A DNA stretch of 10,752 nt from an uncultured Planctomycetaceae bacterium (GTDB lineage: Bacteria > Planctomycetota > Planctomycetia > Planctomycetales > Planctomycetaceae), in assembly GCA_937952455.1 (NCBI GenBank), contig CALFYU010000116.1, forward strand, positions 1-10,752, given 5' to 3'. Within the stretch, counting starts at the first letter, position 1, and each line of letters starts with the position of its first letter. Position numbers and translations under genes: made by a program. The notes under the pieces are model-generated. The model saw nothing but the letters and a program-made list of their open reading frames with translations. It was not told the origin of the DNA and made no database searches. Of the stretch, positions 1-6,662 are shown in pieces.

Positions 1-35
1 ATATCCGTTGCGAACGCCGCGCCGTTGCGTGAGGT

Positions 36-66
36 CCGTCGCCCGCGGGCGACGGCAAAGCCGTCG
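36..66. repeat. Overlapping hairpins downstream of the DUF1501 gene
   Basis: A perfect palindrome lies at 36-55 (arms CCGTCGCCCG and CGGGCGACGG, no spacer). Its right half can instead pair with the next bases as CGACGGC-AAA-GCCGTCG at 50-66, so the two structures exclude each other. They lie 24 to 54 bases past the stop codon of the minus-strand DUF1501 gene and could act as its 3' hairpin. No T-run follows on the minus strand, so a classical intrinsic terminator is not supported. It could also be a copy of a GC-rich dispersed hairpin. Confidence 0.4.
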
Positions 67-89
67 GTTTGGGAGTTGATGGGAGCGGT

Positions 90-1526
90 CTAGCCAAAAA
101 GTTCGACGACCGGGCGGCCGCCGTCGACGATGTCGGTCGGGCGGCCTTCGGCGTTCTTGATCCGCAGGTCCGGGTCGATGCCCAGCGCCCAATAAATCGT
201 CTTCGCCAGATCTTCGGGGCTGGTCGCTTTGTCGATCGGGTGGCCGGCGTCCTCGTCGGTTTCGCCGTAGACAATGCCGCCGCGAATCCCGGCCCCGGCC
301 AGAACTGCCGGAAACAGCGTGCTCCAATGCCCGCGGCCCCACGTCTTGTTCGGCTTCGGCGTGCGGCCCATTTCGCCCATCGCCACCACCAAGGTTTCGT
401 CCAGTAATCCGCGATCGCTCAGATCGCTGATGAGCGCGCTGTACGCCTGATCGAACGTGGGGATCAGATGATTCTGCAGGTAATGGCTGCTGCGGTGCGA
501 ATCCCAGCTATAGCCGTCGACGCAATCGTAATGCACGGTGACAAACCGCACGCCCGCTTCCACCAGCCGCCGCGCCATAAGGCAGGATTGCCCGTATAGA
601 TGCCGGCCGTAACGATCGCGGAGCGGAGCCGCTTCCTGTTGAATGTCCAGCGCCGTGCGCGTCTTTTCCGACGCAACAAGATCCAGCGCCCGCTGTTGAA
701 AACGGTCGTAAGTGTTCAGCGCCTTCGAAGCATCGAGCGTCTGCCGCGAACCGTCGAACTGCGACAACAGCGCCTTGCGTGTCTGCAGCCGGTCCATGGT
801 CAGCGCCGCCGGATTCACCAGGCCTTGGATCTCGTATTTCAACTCGTCGTCGCTGCAATCCCGCCAGTAGGGGTTATCGTCCAGGTCCTTCTTTTGAATA
901 TTGGTTGTCAGCGGATCGTAGCCCCGTCCGAGCCATCCGCCGTATTCCCCCGGCCGGCGGTACTGCCCTTTTTCCTGCAGGCCCCCGAGCCAATTCGGCA
1001 GGACCACATAACTCGGCAGGTCGCGGGCGCCGGTGCTTGTCCGCTGCGATACGTATTCCGTGACCGACCCCATCGACGGCCAGTCGTTTGGTGTCGTCGC
1101 AAATCCACCGCCGATCGGAATCTGCCAGCGGTGCCCGGTCTGAATGTAGTGCCCTGCCCCGCTGTGATCGTTGTAGGGATGCGTCATCGTCTTCAGTACG
1201 CAGACTTTGTCGGTGATGGCGGCCGTCCGCGGCAGATGCTCCGAAATATGCAGACCTGGGGTGCGCGAGGCAATCGGCTGAAACGGCCCGCGGATGTCAG
1301 CGGGGGCTTGGGGCTTAAGGTCAAACGTCTCCAGTTGGCTGGGACCGCCGAACAGAAACAAAAAAATTACCGACTTGGCCCGCGCCGGCAGCACTGCTTC
1401 GCTCGCTTCGGCCCGCAGGAACTTCGGCAGCGATATGCCCAATAAACCCGCGCCGCCGGCCTGCAAAATCTGCCGCCGCGAGACCCCGTCACACGCCGCT
1501 CGTGGATTTCCCAGGATTGAGAGCAT
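90..1526 (-). CDS. DUF1501 domain protein with Tat signal
   Basis: The product is a 478-residue member of the DUF1501 family, a planctomycete-expanded group related in fold to the alkaline phosphatase/sulfatase superfamily; its biochemical role is unknown. Residues 16-42 form a twin-arginine signal (SRRQIL followed by a Gly/Ala/Leu-rich stretch and a cut near LRAEA), so the protein is probably exported folded. Family hallmarks are VIFLFLFGGPSQLETFDLKP near residue 53, DHSGAGHYIQTGH near 120, and near the C-terminus MGEMGRTP, GRGHW and AGAGIRGG. I chose the ATG at 1526 because it starts just before the Tat motif; an in-frame codon at 1595 would add 23 residues that do not look like part of the family. 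Length is normal. The usual PSCyt1/PSD1 (DUF1549/DUF1553) partner is not upstream; a HlyD-type gene lies 116 bp upstream on the same strand. Confidence 0.9.
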   Translation of the reverse strand: MLSILGNPRAACDGVSRRQILQAGGAGLLGISLPKFLRAEASEAVLPARAKSVIFLFLFGGPSQLETFDLKPQAPADIRGPFQPIASRTPGLHISEHLPRTAAITDKVCVLKTMTHPYNDHSGAGHYIQTGHRWQIPIGGGFATTPNDWPSMGSVTEYVSQRTSTGARDLPSYVVLPNWLGGLQEKGQYRRPGEYGGWLGRGYDPLTTNIQKKDLDDNPYWRDCSDDELKYEIQGLVNPAALTMDRLQTRKALLSQFDGSRQTLDASKALNTYDRFQQRALDLVASEKTRTALDIQQEAAPLRDRYGRHLYGQSCLMARRLVEAGVRFVTVHYDCVDGYSWDSHRSSHYLQNHLIPTFDQAYSALISDLSDRGLLDETLVVAMGEMGRTPKPNKTWGRGHWSTLFPAVLAGAGIRGGIVYGETDEDAGHPIDKATSPEDLAKTIYWALGIDPDLRIKNAEGRPTDIVDGGRPVVELFG

Positions 1527-1585
1527 GACACCGCACCCCCGCTTGCTGAATGTGTCCGGCAACGTTGACGTAAACCGCACGTGCC

Positions 1586-1614
1586 AACATATCAAATTGG
1601 GTTGATGTCAACAA
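1586..1614 (-). promoter_or_regulatory. Possible promoter and short inverted repeat for the DUF1501 gene
   Basis: On the minus strand TTGTTG (1609-1614) and TATGTT (1586-1591) are separated by 17 bases, a plausible but weak sigma-70-type pair about 60 bases before the chosen start. A 12-bp inverted repeat, GTTGA-TG-TCAAC, lies at 1601-1612 over the -35 end and could be an operator. The 116-bp gap from the HlyD-type gene makes an independent promoter reasonable. This is pattern matching only. Confidence 0.25.
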
Positions 1615-1642
1615 TCGGGAAATGGACCGGCCTCTGGAACGA

Positions 1643-2806
1643 TCAATCCTCGGGCCGGACCTTGATCGTCGTTCCGTAGGGCACCTCGGGCCAGATTTTT
1701 CCGGCCGGTTCGATGTGCACGGCGATCTGGGAAATGCGGCAGGCCCCCGCTTCGGCATCGGCGGGAACGGCCTTCGTGGAGGTCTTCACCACGCGGCCGA
1801 GCCGATGCACGGAGTTCGGGAATTCCAAATCGAGTTCCGTACCCTTGGCAAATTGGTCGATGTCGGTCGAGCGGACGTGCACGATCAGATAACGATGATC
1901 GGCATCCAGAATCTCCACCAAAGGCTCGGTCGCCGTCACCGCGTCGCCCGGCTGGAGAGTCATCGCACCAATCGTGCCGGGTAATTCCGCCCGCAGAGTG
2001 AGTTCCGCTTGAGATTCCTCCAGTTGCTGTAAGGCATCCTGTGCTTCGGCCAAGCGGGCTTCGGCGACATGAATCCCCATTGAGAGCCGCACCTTATCCG
2101 GAAGTTCGGCTTTGAGTTTTTCCATTTCGGCCACGCGGGAATCACACATTTCGATCTGCGCCGCAGCCACCTCGATTGCGTTTTCCGATTCGTGCACCTT
2201 AAGCATCGTATCCACGCGGGCCTTTTCGTCGACGATCGACCGTTCATCCTGGCCGATCTGCCGGATTTGACCTTGTACCGTTTTTTGGCGGAATGGATTA
2301 TCGAATTCCTTCAACAACTCCTTGCGGGCGATCCGTTCGACCTCGTGCGCCAGTTTTTCTTGCAGATACTTCGCCGACTTCAACCGCGATTCGAAGATGT
2401 CCTGGTCGAGTTCGTCCAGCCGCCATTGCAATTCGACGACTGCCCGCGCTTGGGCTTGCGACAACTCCGCATCGAGCCGCTGTACGGTGCGTTCGGCCAG
2501 CGCCCGGTCGGATTCTAAGCGGGCATCGGACAATACGAACAGCGGAGCGCCCGCTTCAACCAATTGCCCTTCCTGCACAAGCACCTTCGCAATCCGGGCG
2601 TCGCGACCGGCGGTGATGGGCTTGGCCGCGACCTGCAGATAGCCAACGTAAGCCGCTTCGGTCGGCGCATGCATCCAAATCGCCAAGGCGGACCCCGCTC
2701 CCATCGCCACGAGCACCAGCGCCAAGACTAAACCGGGGCGGCGGGGATGAAGTTGCTGATCTTCTGCGCGGGAAGCCGGACGGCCTTCGGGTGTGGGATT
2801 GTGCAT
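1643..2806 (-). CDS. HlyD-family membrane-fusion/adaptor protein
   Basis: The 387-residue product has the layout of a periplasmic adaptor subunit (HlyD/EmrA/AcrA-like). A cytoplasmic N-terminus is followed by one membrane helix at about residues 25-44. A first biotinyl-lipoyl-like half lies at about 57-95 (ITAGRDARIAKVLVQEGQLVEAGAPLF), a long Glu/Ala/Gln/Leu-rich alpha-hairpin at about 96-265, the second lipoyl half at about 269-300 (LRAELPGTIGAMTLQPGDAV), and a beta-barrel domain to the end. Such proteins normally link an inner-membrane transporter to an outer-membrane channel, but no ABC, MFS or RND gene is in the window, so the partner is unknown. The ATG at 2806 has a good ribosome site; a TTG at 2884 would add 26 residues without one. 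The tail ends soon after the barrel, as in short HlyD forms. Confidence 0.82.
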   Translation of the reverse strand: MHNPTPEGRPASRAEDQQLHPRRPGLVLALVLVAMGAGSALAIWMHAPTEAAYVGYLQVAAKPITAGRDARIAKVLVQEGQLVEAGAPLFVLSDARLESDRALAERTVQRLDAELSQAQARAVVELQWRLDELDQDIFESRLKSAKYLQEKLAHEVERIARKELLKEFDNPFRQKTVQGQIRQIGQDERSIVDEKARVDTMLKVHESENAIEVAAAQIEMCDSRVAEMEKLKAELPDKVRLSMGIHVAEARLAEAQDALQQLEESQAELTLRAELPGTIGAMTLQPGDAVTATEPLVEILDADHRYLIVHVRSTDIDQFAKGTELDLEFPNSVHRLGRVVKTSTKAVPADAEAGACRISQIAVHIEPAGKIWPEVPYGTTIKVRPED

Positions 2807-2815
2807 TTGGATTCG

Positions 2816-2821
2816 TCCCCT
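2816..2821 (-). promoter_or_regulatory. Ribosome binding site fixing the HlyD-type start
   Basis: AGGGGA on the minus strand lies 9 bases before the ATG at 2806. No comparable site precedes the in-frame TTG/ATG pair at 2884-2879, which is why the shorter protein is preferred. Confidence 0.65.
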
Positions 2822-3168
2822 TGTTTGTCGCGTATCGGTCACCGTGGCGCACCCTGTTGCTTCAAGTCGTGGAGGATTCATCAAGACGGGCTCATCAGCG
2901 CGGAACCGCGCGCAGCAACGGGTGGTCCCGCTGATGCGATCGATTCCACAGCATCATTCGGATCGGCCGGAATGACGCTTTGATTGATTAGATTCGGCAC
3001 AATTCGACCAATCGCACCACGCCACCCACCATTGAGCCCTACAAGAGTCGTGAACAAAAAATCCAGACGATCGGGCATAACACGCATAACCGGCAAAGTC
3101 GGGCTGACCAATTGCGTCACGCCCGTCAAAAAATACCGGTTCTGACTGGATTTCCGCCGCTCCCGCTG
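2822..3168. other. Long divergent spacer without a supported gene
   Basis: This stretch separates the HlyD-type gene (minus) from the ImmA-like gene (plus). An open frame of 82 codons (3129-2881, minus) starts at TTG, has no ribosome site, and its translation has no recognisable domain. Its TGA overlaps the upstream TTG of the HlyD frame, which could be chance or a decayed gene remnant. Promoters for both neighbours should lie here, but I could not find a convincing -35/-10 pair. Composition is less GC-rich around 2980-3080 and 3125-3140. Confidence 0.4.
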
Positions 3169-3190
3169 ATAGTGTATATTTGTACACTAT
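3169..3190. promoter_or_regulatory. Perfect inverted repeat, probable operator of the ImmA-like gene
   Basis: The arms ATAGTGTA and TACACTAT are perfect complements separated by TATTTG, giving a 22-bp dyad in an otherwise GC-rich region. It ends 28 bases before the ATG at 3219 and includes a -10-like TATATT (3175-3180). Size, symmetry and location fit the operator of a dimeric helix-turn-helix repressor, as is common upstream of ImmA/IrrE-type genes, which usually act on Xre-family repressors. No such repressor gene is visible here, so the binding protein is unknown. Confidence 0.6.
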
Positions 3191-3218
3191 TTACCCCTGA
3201 TTGCAGGACCCACGCATC

Positions 3219-3962
3219 ATGTTTTCTCACACGACAATCACGGATTTAGACGCGGTACTGGAAGCGGTCGCTGAGGAATTGTTGGAGGAAGCAGAAATCA
3301 CGACGCCGCCGGTGGATGCGGTGCTCATCGCACGGCGGCTGCGGATTGCCGTGGCCATTGACCGTTCGCTGCAGCCGAGGGGCGTCCACAAACGCCTCGC
3401 CGGCCGCTCGTCAATCTTCATCCGCCCGGATGACCGTCCAGAACGCCTGCATTGGGCGGTCGCCCACGAGTTGGGGGAGTCCGCCGCCTATCGGGTCTGC
3501 GATCGCCTGGCGCTGCGCGATGAGGAGATCACCAACACGGACCGCGAACAGTGGGCGAACCTGTTGGCGGCGCGCCTGATGCTGCCCCGGCAATGGTTCT
3601 TCAACGATGCCGCCCGCTTGTCGGGTGACATCTTGGAACTGAAATCGATCTATCGCACGAGCAGTCACGAAGCGATCGCCTGGCGGTTGCTCGACCTACC
3701 GCAGCCGACAGTGATCACAATTTTCGACCAGGGACATATCACCGGCCGCCGCGGAAACACCGGCTTTAGTCCGCCTCAGCTAGAAATCGTCGAAAGAAAC
3801 TGCTGGCGGGACGTCCACGAGCATCGGCAGCCCCGCACCCGCAGCCGCGACGGACTGCACGTGCAATGCTGGCCGATCCACGAGCCGGGTTGGCAGCGAG
3901 AAATCCTGCGGAGCACAATCCTCGATGAATTCTCTGATCTGGGCGCCGACGACTGGATCTGA
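3219..3962 (+). CDS. ImmA/IrrE-family (DUF955) metallopeptidase-like protein, altered zinc motif
   Basis: The 247-residue product resembles the ImmA/IrrE family, zinc peptidases that cleave or relieve Xre-type repressors in phage, mobile-element and stress circuits. Evidence is the order of an N-terminal helix, a region PVDAVLIARRLRIAVAI (31-47), the strand-turn RSSIFIRPDDRPERLHWAVAHELGE (63-87), and the family's third-ligand segment EQWANLLAARLMLP (110-123). The core motif is HELGE (83-87): the second histidine of HExxH is Glu, so metal binding or catalysis may be altered, or this is a subfamily with a Glu ligand. The C-terminal third (about 160-247) is a beta-rich, His/Trp/Arg-rich region I cannot assign. 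ATG at 3219 is preferred over TTG at 3201; AGGA lies 10 bases upstream. A strong inverted repeat lies just before it and no helix-turn-helix partner is adjacent. Confidence 0.8.
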   Translation: MFSHTTITDLDAVLEAVAEELLEEAEITTPPVDAVLIARRLRIAVAIDRSLQPRGVHKRLAGRSSIFIRPDDRPERLHWAVAHELGESAAYRVCDRLALRDEEITNTDREQWANLLAARLMLPRQWFFNDAARLSGDILELKSIYRTSSHEAIAWRLLDLPQPTVITIFDQGHITGRRGNTGFSPPQLEIVERNCWRDVHEHRQPRTRSRDGLHVQCWPIHEPGWQREILRSTILDEFSDLGADDWI

Positions 3963-3989
3963 TGACGCTTGTAGATTGAAGAAAAGACT

Positions 3990-4168
3990 GCCGCAGAGGG
4001 CACAGAGGACACGGAGACAAAGGAAGGTAGAGTTGGCTGAAATAGTGGATGGGATCGGTAATCGGCGATCCCTGAATCAAAACAATTCAATCCCGCACGC
4101 TTGTTCGATTGCAGATATTCGTGGTTCGCTGCATATCGTTTCTCTGTGGCCTCTGTGTTCTCTGTGGC
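3990..4168. repeat. Small element with inverted CACAGAG-repeat ends
   Basis: The two ends are inverted copies of each other: 3990-4017 against the complement of 4141-4168 agree at 23 of 28 positions. Each end is itself made of three tandem 9-bp units. On the left these are CGCAGAGGG, CACAGAGGA and CACGGAGAC (3992-4018). On the right, read on the minus strand, they are CACAGAGAA, CACAGAGGC and CACAGAGAA (4166-4140). The 120-bp interior has no gene but holds a hairpin at 4051-4072. This looks like a MITE-like or REP-like dispersed element inserted between two convergent genes; CACAGAG-type intergenic repeats are, from memory, widespread in planctomycetes and other environmental bacteria. No target-site duplication is obvious. 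Confidence 0.6.
4051..4072. repeat. Hairpin inside the repeat element
   Basis: GGGATCG and CGATCCC form a 7-bp stem around an 8-base loop. No T-run follows on either strand, so it is listed as a secondary structure within the element and not as a terminator, although it lies between two convergent genes. Confidence 0.4.
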
Positions 4169-4235
4169 GAGAAAAATGCATGCTTAAGGTCAAAGGCATT
4201 GGTGAGACCAATCTCGTCCGACATCGAAAGGTGCG

Positions 4236-5306
4236 TCAAAGCGTCTCGATGGTCAGTTCGAAATCTTCCGGGAGACCGTAGACTTCAGAGAAAATGTCCA
4301 TCGCCAATGCGGCGGCGCGCTCGACGTCGGCGTGCAACTCAATTTGATACGATTGCTGGACGCCGACCGCGATGCCGCCAGGACGATCAAGTAGTTCCGA
4401 CGACTGCAGTTCTTCGCCCAGCGCGGCAAAGTAATCGCCGGCCCGCGCGGTTTCGGCATCATTGAGCGCCTGGGCGGGGAGATCGAGCAGGATGTCTCCG
4501 CCACCGACCGCGAATTGCACGAACTTGCCCGTGGCCGCGTCGCTGAATACGGCGGCGCTGGTTGGGGAATAGAGCTGTTTAATGAGCACGGTTTCGATCA
4601 CCGTCCGCGTTTCCTGCGGTCCGGATGCAAGCGGCTGTTCATGCCGTGCTGTCGGCGTGGGAACGTCGAGCTGCGCCGGAACCCGATCGGCCGCCTCCCC
4701 GATGCGTTTCCAGATCAAGTGGCCGTTTTCGCGGAAGTGATCCAAGTTAACCACATATTTTTTGCCGGCCGTGGTGCGAACCGTCAGCTTCGCCGAGATA
4801 TTGCCGGCGTGCGGCGACATCGAACCGAGTTGTTTCGTCTGCGTGACCGTCCATTGGGCCACGTCCTGCCAGGGCAAGTCCAGCCGCAGAATCCGCGACA
4901 CGAAACCGAGCTTGCGAAAATCCAGGCCATCGGGCACCCGCAGCGAAATCCCGCCGGCGCCGACGCGGAGGAAAAAGTCAGGATCGCTGCAATCGATCAC
5001 CGTCGACACGGCGCCGGTCAACCCGAGATAGGCTAGAAATCCGGCAACCGCCAGACCGATTTGCGAATAGAGCGGATAGTTTCTCCACAACCTGCCGATT
5101 TCACTTTGCAGGTCGCGCCAAACTTCACCATCGAATTTCGCCAGCAGCGTAGGGTCATAAAAAACATAGCCGGCCACTGAAAAGACGACAAACATCCCCA
5201 GCGCCATCATGATCGTGGCGAAGGCCCAGCGGGTATTCCACGTAGCCGCATCGAATACAGGTCCCACGGCGGAGTCGTGGGCGTAATATGGATTCATTTC
5301 CTGCAT
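4236..5306 (-). CDS. Two-helix membrane protein with possible TY-Chap-like C-terminal domain
   Basis: I do not recognise a named family for this 356-residue protein. Two hydrophobic segments at about 26-50 and 80-104 are likely membrane helices with a polar loop of about 30 residues between them. Residues 107-205 alternate strand-like stretches (FFLRVGAGGISLRVP, LPWQDVAQWTV, KLTVRTTAGKKYVVNL), suggesting a PH-like beta domain as in many bacterial membrane proteins. After a Pro/Thr-rich linker, 236-356 carry KFVQFAVGGGDILLDLP and a late helix ALAMDIFSEVYGLPEDFELTIE. This pattern resembles TY-Chap or YbjN-type domains (type III secretion chaperone-like fold); that is a tentative match from memory. 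The ATG at 5306 has GGAG 8 bases upstream; the ATG at 5297 is too close to its AGGA. It is a single-gene unit, convergent with the ImmA-like gene and divergent from the amidohydrolase. Confidence 0.75.
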   Translation of the reverse strand: MQEMNPYYAHDSAVGPVFDAATWNTRWAFATIMMALGMFVVFSVAGYVFYDPTLLAKFDGEVWRDLQSEIGRLWRNYPLYSQIGLAVAGFLAYLGLTGAVSTVIDCSDPDFFLRVGAGGISLRVPDGLDFRKLGFVSRILRLDLPWQDVAQWTVTQTKQLGSMSPHAGNISAKLTVRTTAGKKYVVNLDHFRENGHLIWKRIGEAADRVPAQLDVPTPTARHEQPLASGPQETRTVIETVLIKQLYSPTSAAVFSDAATGKFVQFAVGGGDILLDLPAQALNDAETARAGDYFAALGEELQSSELLDRPGGIAVGVQQSYQIELHADVERAAALAMDIFSEVYGLPEDFELTIETL

Positions 5307-5498
5307 AGCAACTGCTCCGGGAACGCGTGCCGGTCCTCTCTAGCTACTGACCGCGCGCACCGGCGGCCGCTCATCAAAACCTAGGCCAAACGGCCCGAAT
5401 GGGTAAGACTTCCCCGAGGTTCGACGTCAATTTGCCGGGCAGACTTCAGGTCGTGACGTCTTTGCGGATTAGTGCGCTCACTGCAGTGGCGGCAGCCA

Positions 5499-5531
5499 AC
5501 AATTGCCACTGTGAATTGTCTCCGGTACGAT
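5499..5531 (+). promoter_or_regulatory. Candidate promoter with overlapping inverted repeat
   Basis: TTGCCA (5503-5508) and TACGAT (5526-5531) are separated by exactly 17 bases, a good sigma-70-type match. Transcription would start near 5538, about 40 bases before the amidohydrolase ATG. An inverted repeat with arms ACAATT (5499-5504) and AATTGT (5514-5519) overlaps the -35 box and spacer and could be a repressor site. A separate 10-bp palindrome, CACTGCAGTG, lies at 5479-5488. Confidence 0.4.
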
Positions 5532-5564
5532 GAATTCTCGCCCACGCCGCCCCCCCTAATCACC

Positions 5565-5569
5565 AGGAG
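5565..5569 (+). promoter_or_regulatory. Ribosome binding site fixing the amidohydrolase start
   Basis: AGGAG lies 7 bases before the ATG at 5577, directly ahead of the Tat signal. This rules out the longer in-frame GTG start at 5472, which would also overlap the candidate promoter. Confidence 0.75.
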
Positions 5570-5576
5570 CCGTTCG

Positions 5577-6569
5577 ATGACCGAGACGCTGAATCGCCGT
5601 GAGTTTTTGTCGCACGCCTCCGCCGGGGCGCTGGCCACCGGTGCTCTGATTGCCCCGGGCGCCGCGCCGTTTCTGAAAGCCGACGACGTGAATGACCTCG
5701 CGAATATTCCCATCATCGACACGCACCAGCACCTGTGGGACCTGGGGGAATTCAATATCCCCTGGACTAAGAACAAGGGGGTCGAAGTTCTCAACCGCAA
5801 CTACCTCACCGCCGATTACCTCACGGCGACGGAGGGGTTGAACATCGTCAAAGCTGTGTACATGGAAGTCGACGTGCATCCCGACTATCAGGTCAAAGAG
5901 GCGGAGCACATCAAAGAATTGTGCGCCCGCGACGACAATCCGACCGTGGCCGCCGTGATTTCCGGCCGGCCCAGTTCGCCGGAGTTTGCCGACTACATCA
6001 CAAAAGTCGCCGACGGGAAGTACATCAAGGGGGTCCGCCGGGTGTTGCACGATGCGCACATTCCGCGCGGGTTGTGCCTGCAGCCGCAATTCGTCAAGAA
6101 CGTTCAATTGCTGGGCGACATGGACCTCAGTTACGACCTGTGCGTCCGCAGCGGCGAAGTGGTCGACACCGTGAAACTCGTCGATCAATGTCCCAAGACG
6201 CGGTTCATTCTCGACCACTGCGGCAATATGGACGTCACCAGCACCGACGAAAAGGCGATCAACACGTGGAAGAAAGGTGTGCGGGAGTTATCCGAGCGGG
6301 ACAACGTGATCTGCAAGATTTCGGGGATCGTCGTCACCGCCACGCCGAAGACCTGGAAACCGGCCGATTTGGCACCGGTCGTCAACTATTGCCTCGACAG
6401 CTTCGGCCCGGACCGCGTCGTGTTCGGCGGCGACTGGCCGGTTTGCACGCTGAAATCGACCTATGCCCAGTGGGTCAATGCCCTCAAAGAGATCGTCCGC
6501 AATCGGCCCGCTAAGGAACAACACAAATTGTTCCATGAGAATGCGACACGGCACTACCGGTTGTCGTGA
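5577..6569 (+). CDS. Tat-exported COG3618-type amidohydrolase (TIM barrel)
   Basis: The 330-residue product belongs to the amidohydrolase-related TIM-barrel family (Amidohydro_2, COG3618), which includes sugar lactonases and decarboxylase-like hydrolases; the substrate here cannot be read from the sequence. Residues 6-35 are a twin-arginine signal (NRREFLSHASAGALATG, then APGAAPFLKA), so it should act outside the cytoplasm. Metal-site motifs are IIDTHQHLWD (46-55, HxH pair H50/H52), RFILDHCGN (209-217, H214) and RVVFGGDWPVC (280-290, D286). The ending FHENATRHYRLS is the usual family tail, and length is typical, so the protein is complete. It has its own promoter candidate and ribosome site. 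The next gene on this strand starts 93 bases later, behind a hairpin repeat, so this is likely a single-gene unit. Confidence 0.9.
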   Translation: MTETLNRREFLSHASAGALATGALIAPGAAPFLKADDVNDLANIPIIDTHQHLWDLGEFNIPWTKNKGVEVLNRNYLTADYLTATEGLNIVKAVYMEVDVHPDYQVKEAEHIKELCARDDNPTVAAVISGRPSSPEFADYITKVADGKYIKGVRRVLHDAHIPRGLCLQPQFVKNVQLLGDMDLSYDLCVRSGEVVDTVKLVDQCPKTRFILDHCGNMDVTSTDEKAINTWKKGVRELSERDNVICKISGIVVTATPKTWKPADLAPVVNYCLDSFGPDRVVFGGDWPVCTLKSTYAQWVNALKEIVRNRPAKEQHKLFHENATRHYRLS

Positions 6570-6596
6570 TAAACCACTTGCCAGACGTTTCATCGG

Positions 6597-6628
6597 GGGT
6601 GCCACTGGCGGCTTGTCCGCCAGTGCTT
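6597..6628. repeat. Hairpin repeat, left copy
   Basis: CACTGGCGG (6603-6611) and CCGCCAGTG (6617-6625) form a 9-bp stem around CTTGT. The whole unit, starting GGGTGCCACTGG, is a near-copy in opposite orientation of the one at 7088-7124. Repeats of this CACTGGCGG-type hairpin are, from memory, abundant between planctomycete genes. It lies between the amidohydrolase stop and the small membrane-protein start. Confidence 0.7.
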
Positions 6629-6662
6629 CTCAGGGACGAAGACGTTGTCAAAGGGGAGAGGC

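Noticed and set aside
600..1445. Plus-strand open frame of 281 codons opposite the DUF1501 gene
   Set aside because: It is antisense to a clear conserved gene, is rich in Arg/Pro/Gln typical of GC-rich shadow frames, and has no ribosome site or domain.
1606..1611. TTGACA on the minus strand as a consensus -35 for the DUF1501 gene
   Set aside because: The only -10-like sequence (TATGTT) is 14 bases away, too short; the overlapping TTGTTG gives a 17-base spacing.
2881..3129. Minus-strand 82-codon frame upstream of the HlyD-type gene, overlapping its TTG
   Set aside because: TTG start, no ribosome site, no recognisable domain; at most a decayed remnant.
2954..3187. Minus-strand 77-codon frame starting inside the inverted repeat
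   Set aside because: No ribosome site, odd Trp/Cys-rich composition, and it overlaps the other frame; not supported.
5556..6218. Minus-strand 220-codon frame opposite the amidohydrolase
   Set aside because: Shadow frame of a conserved gene, with no independent evidence.
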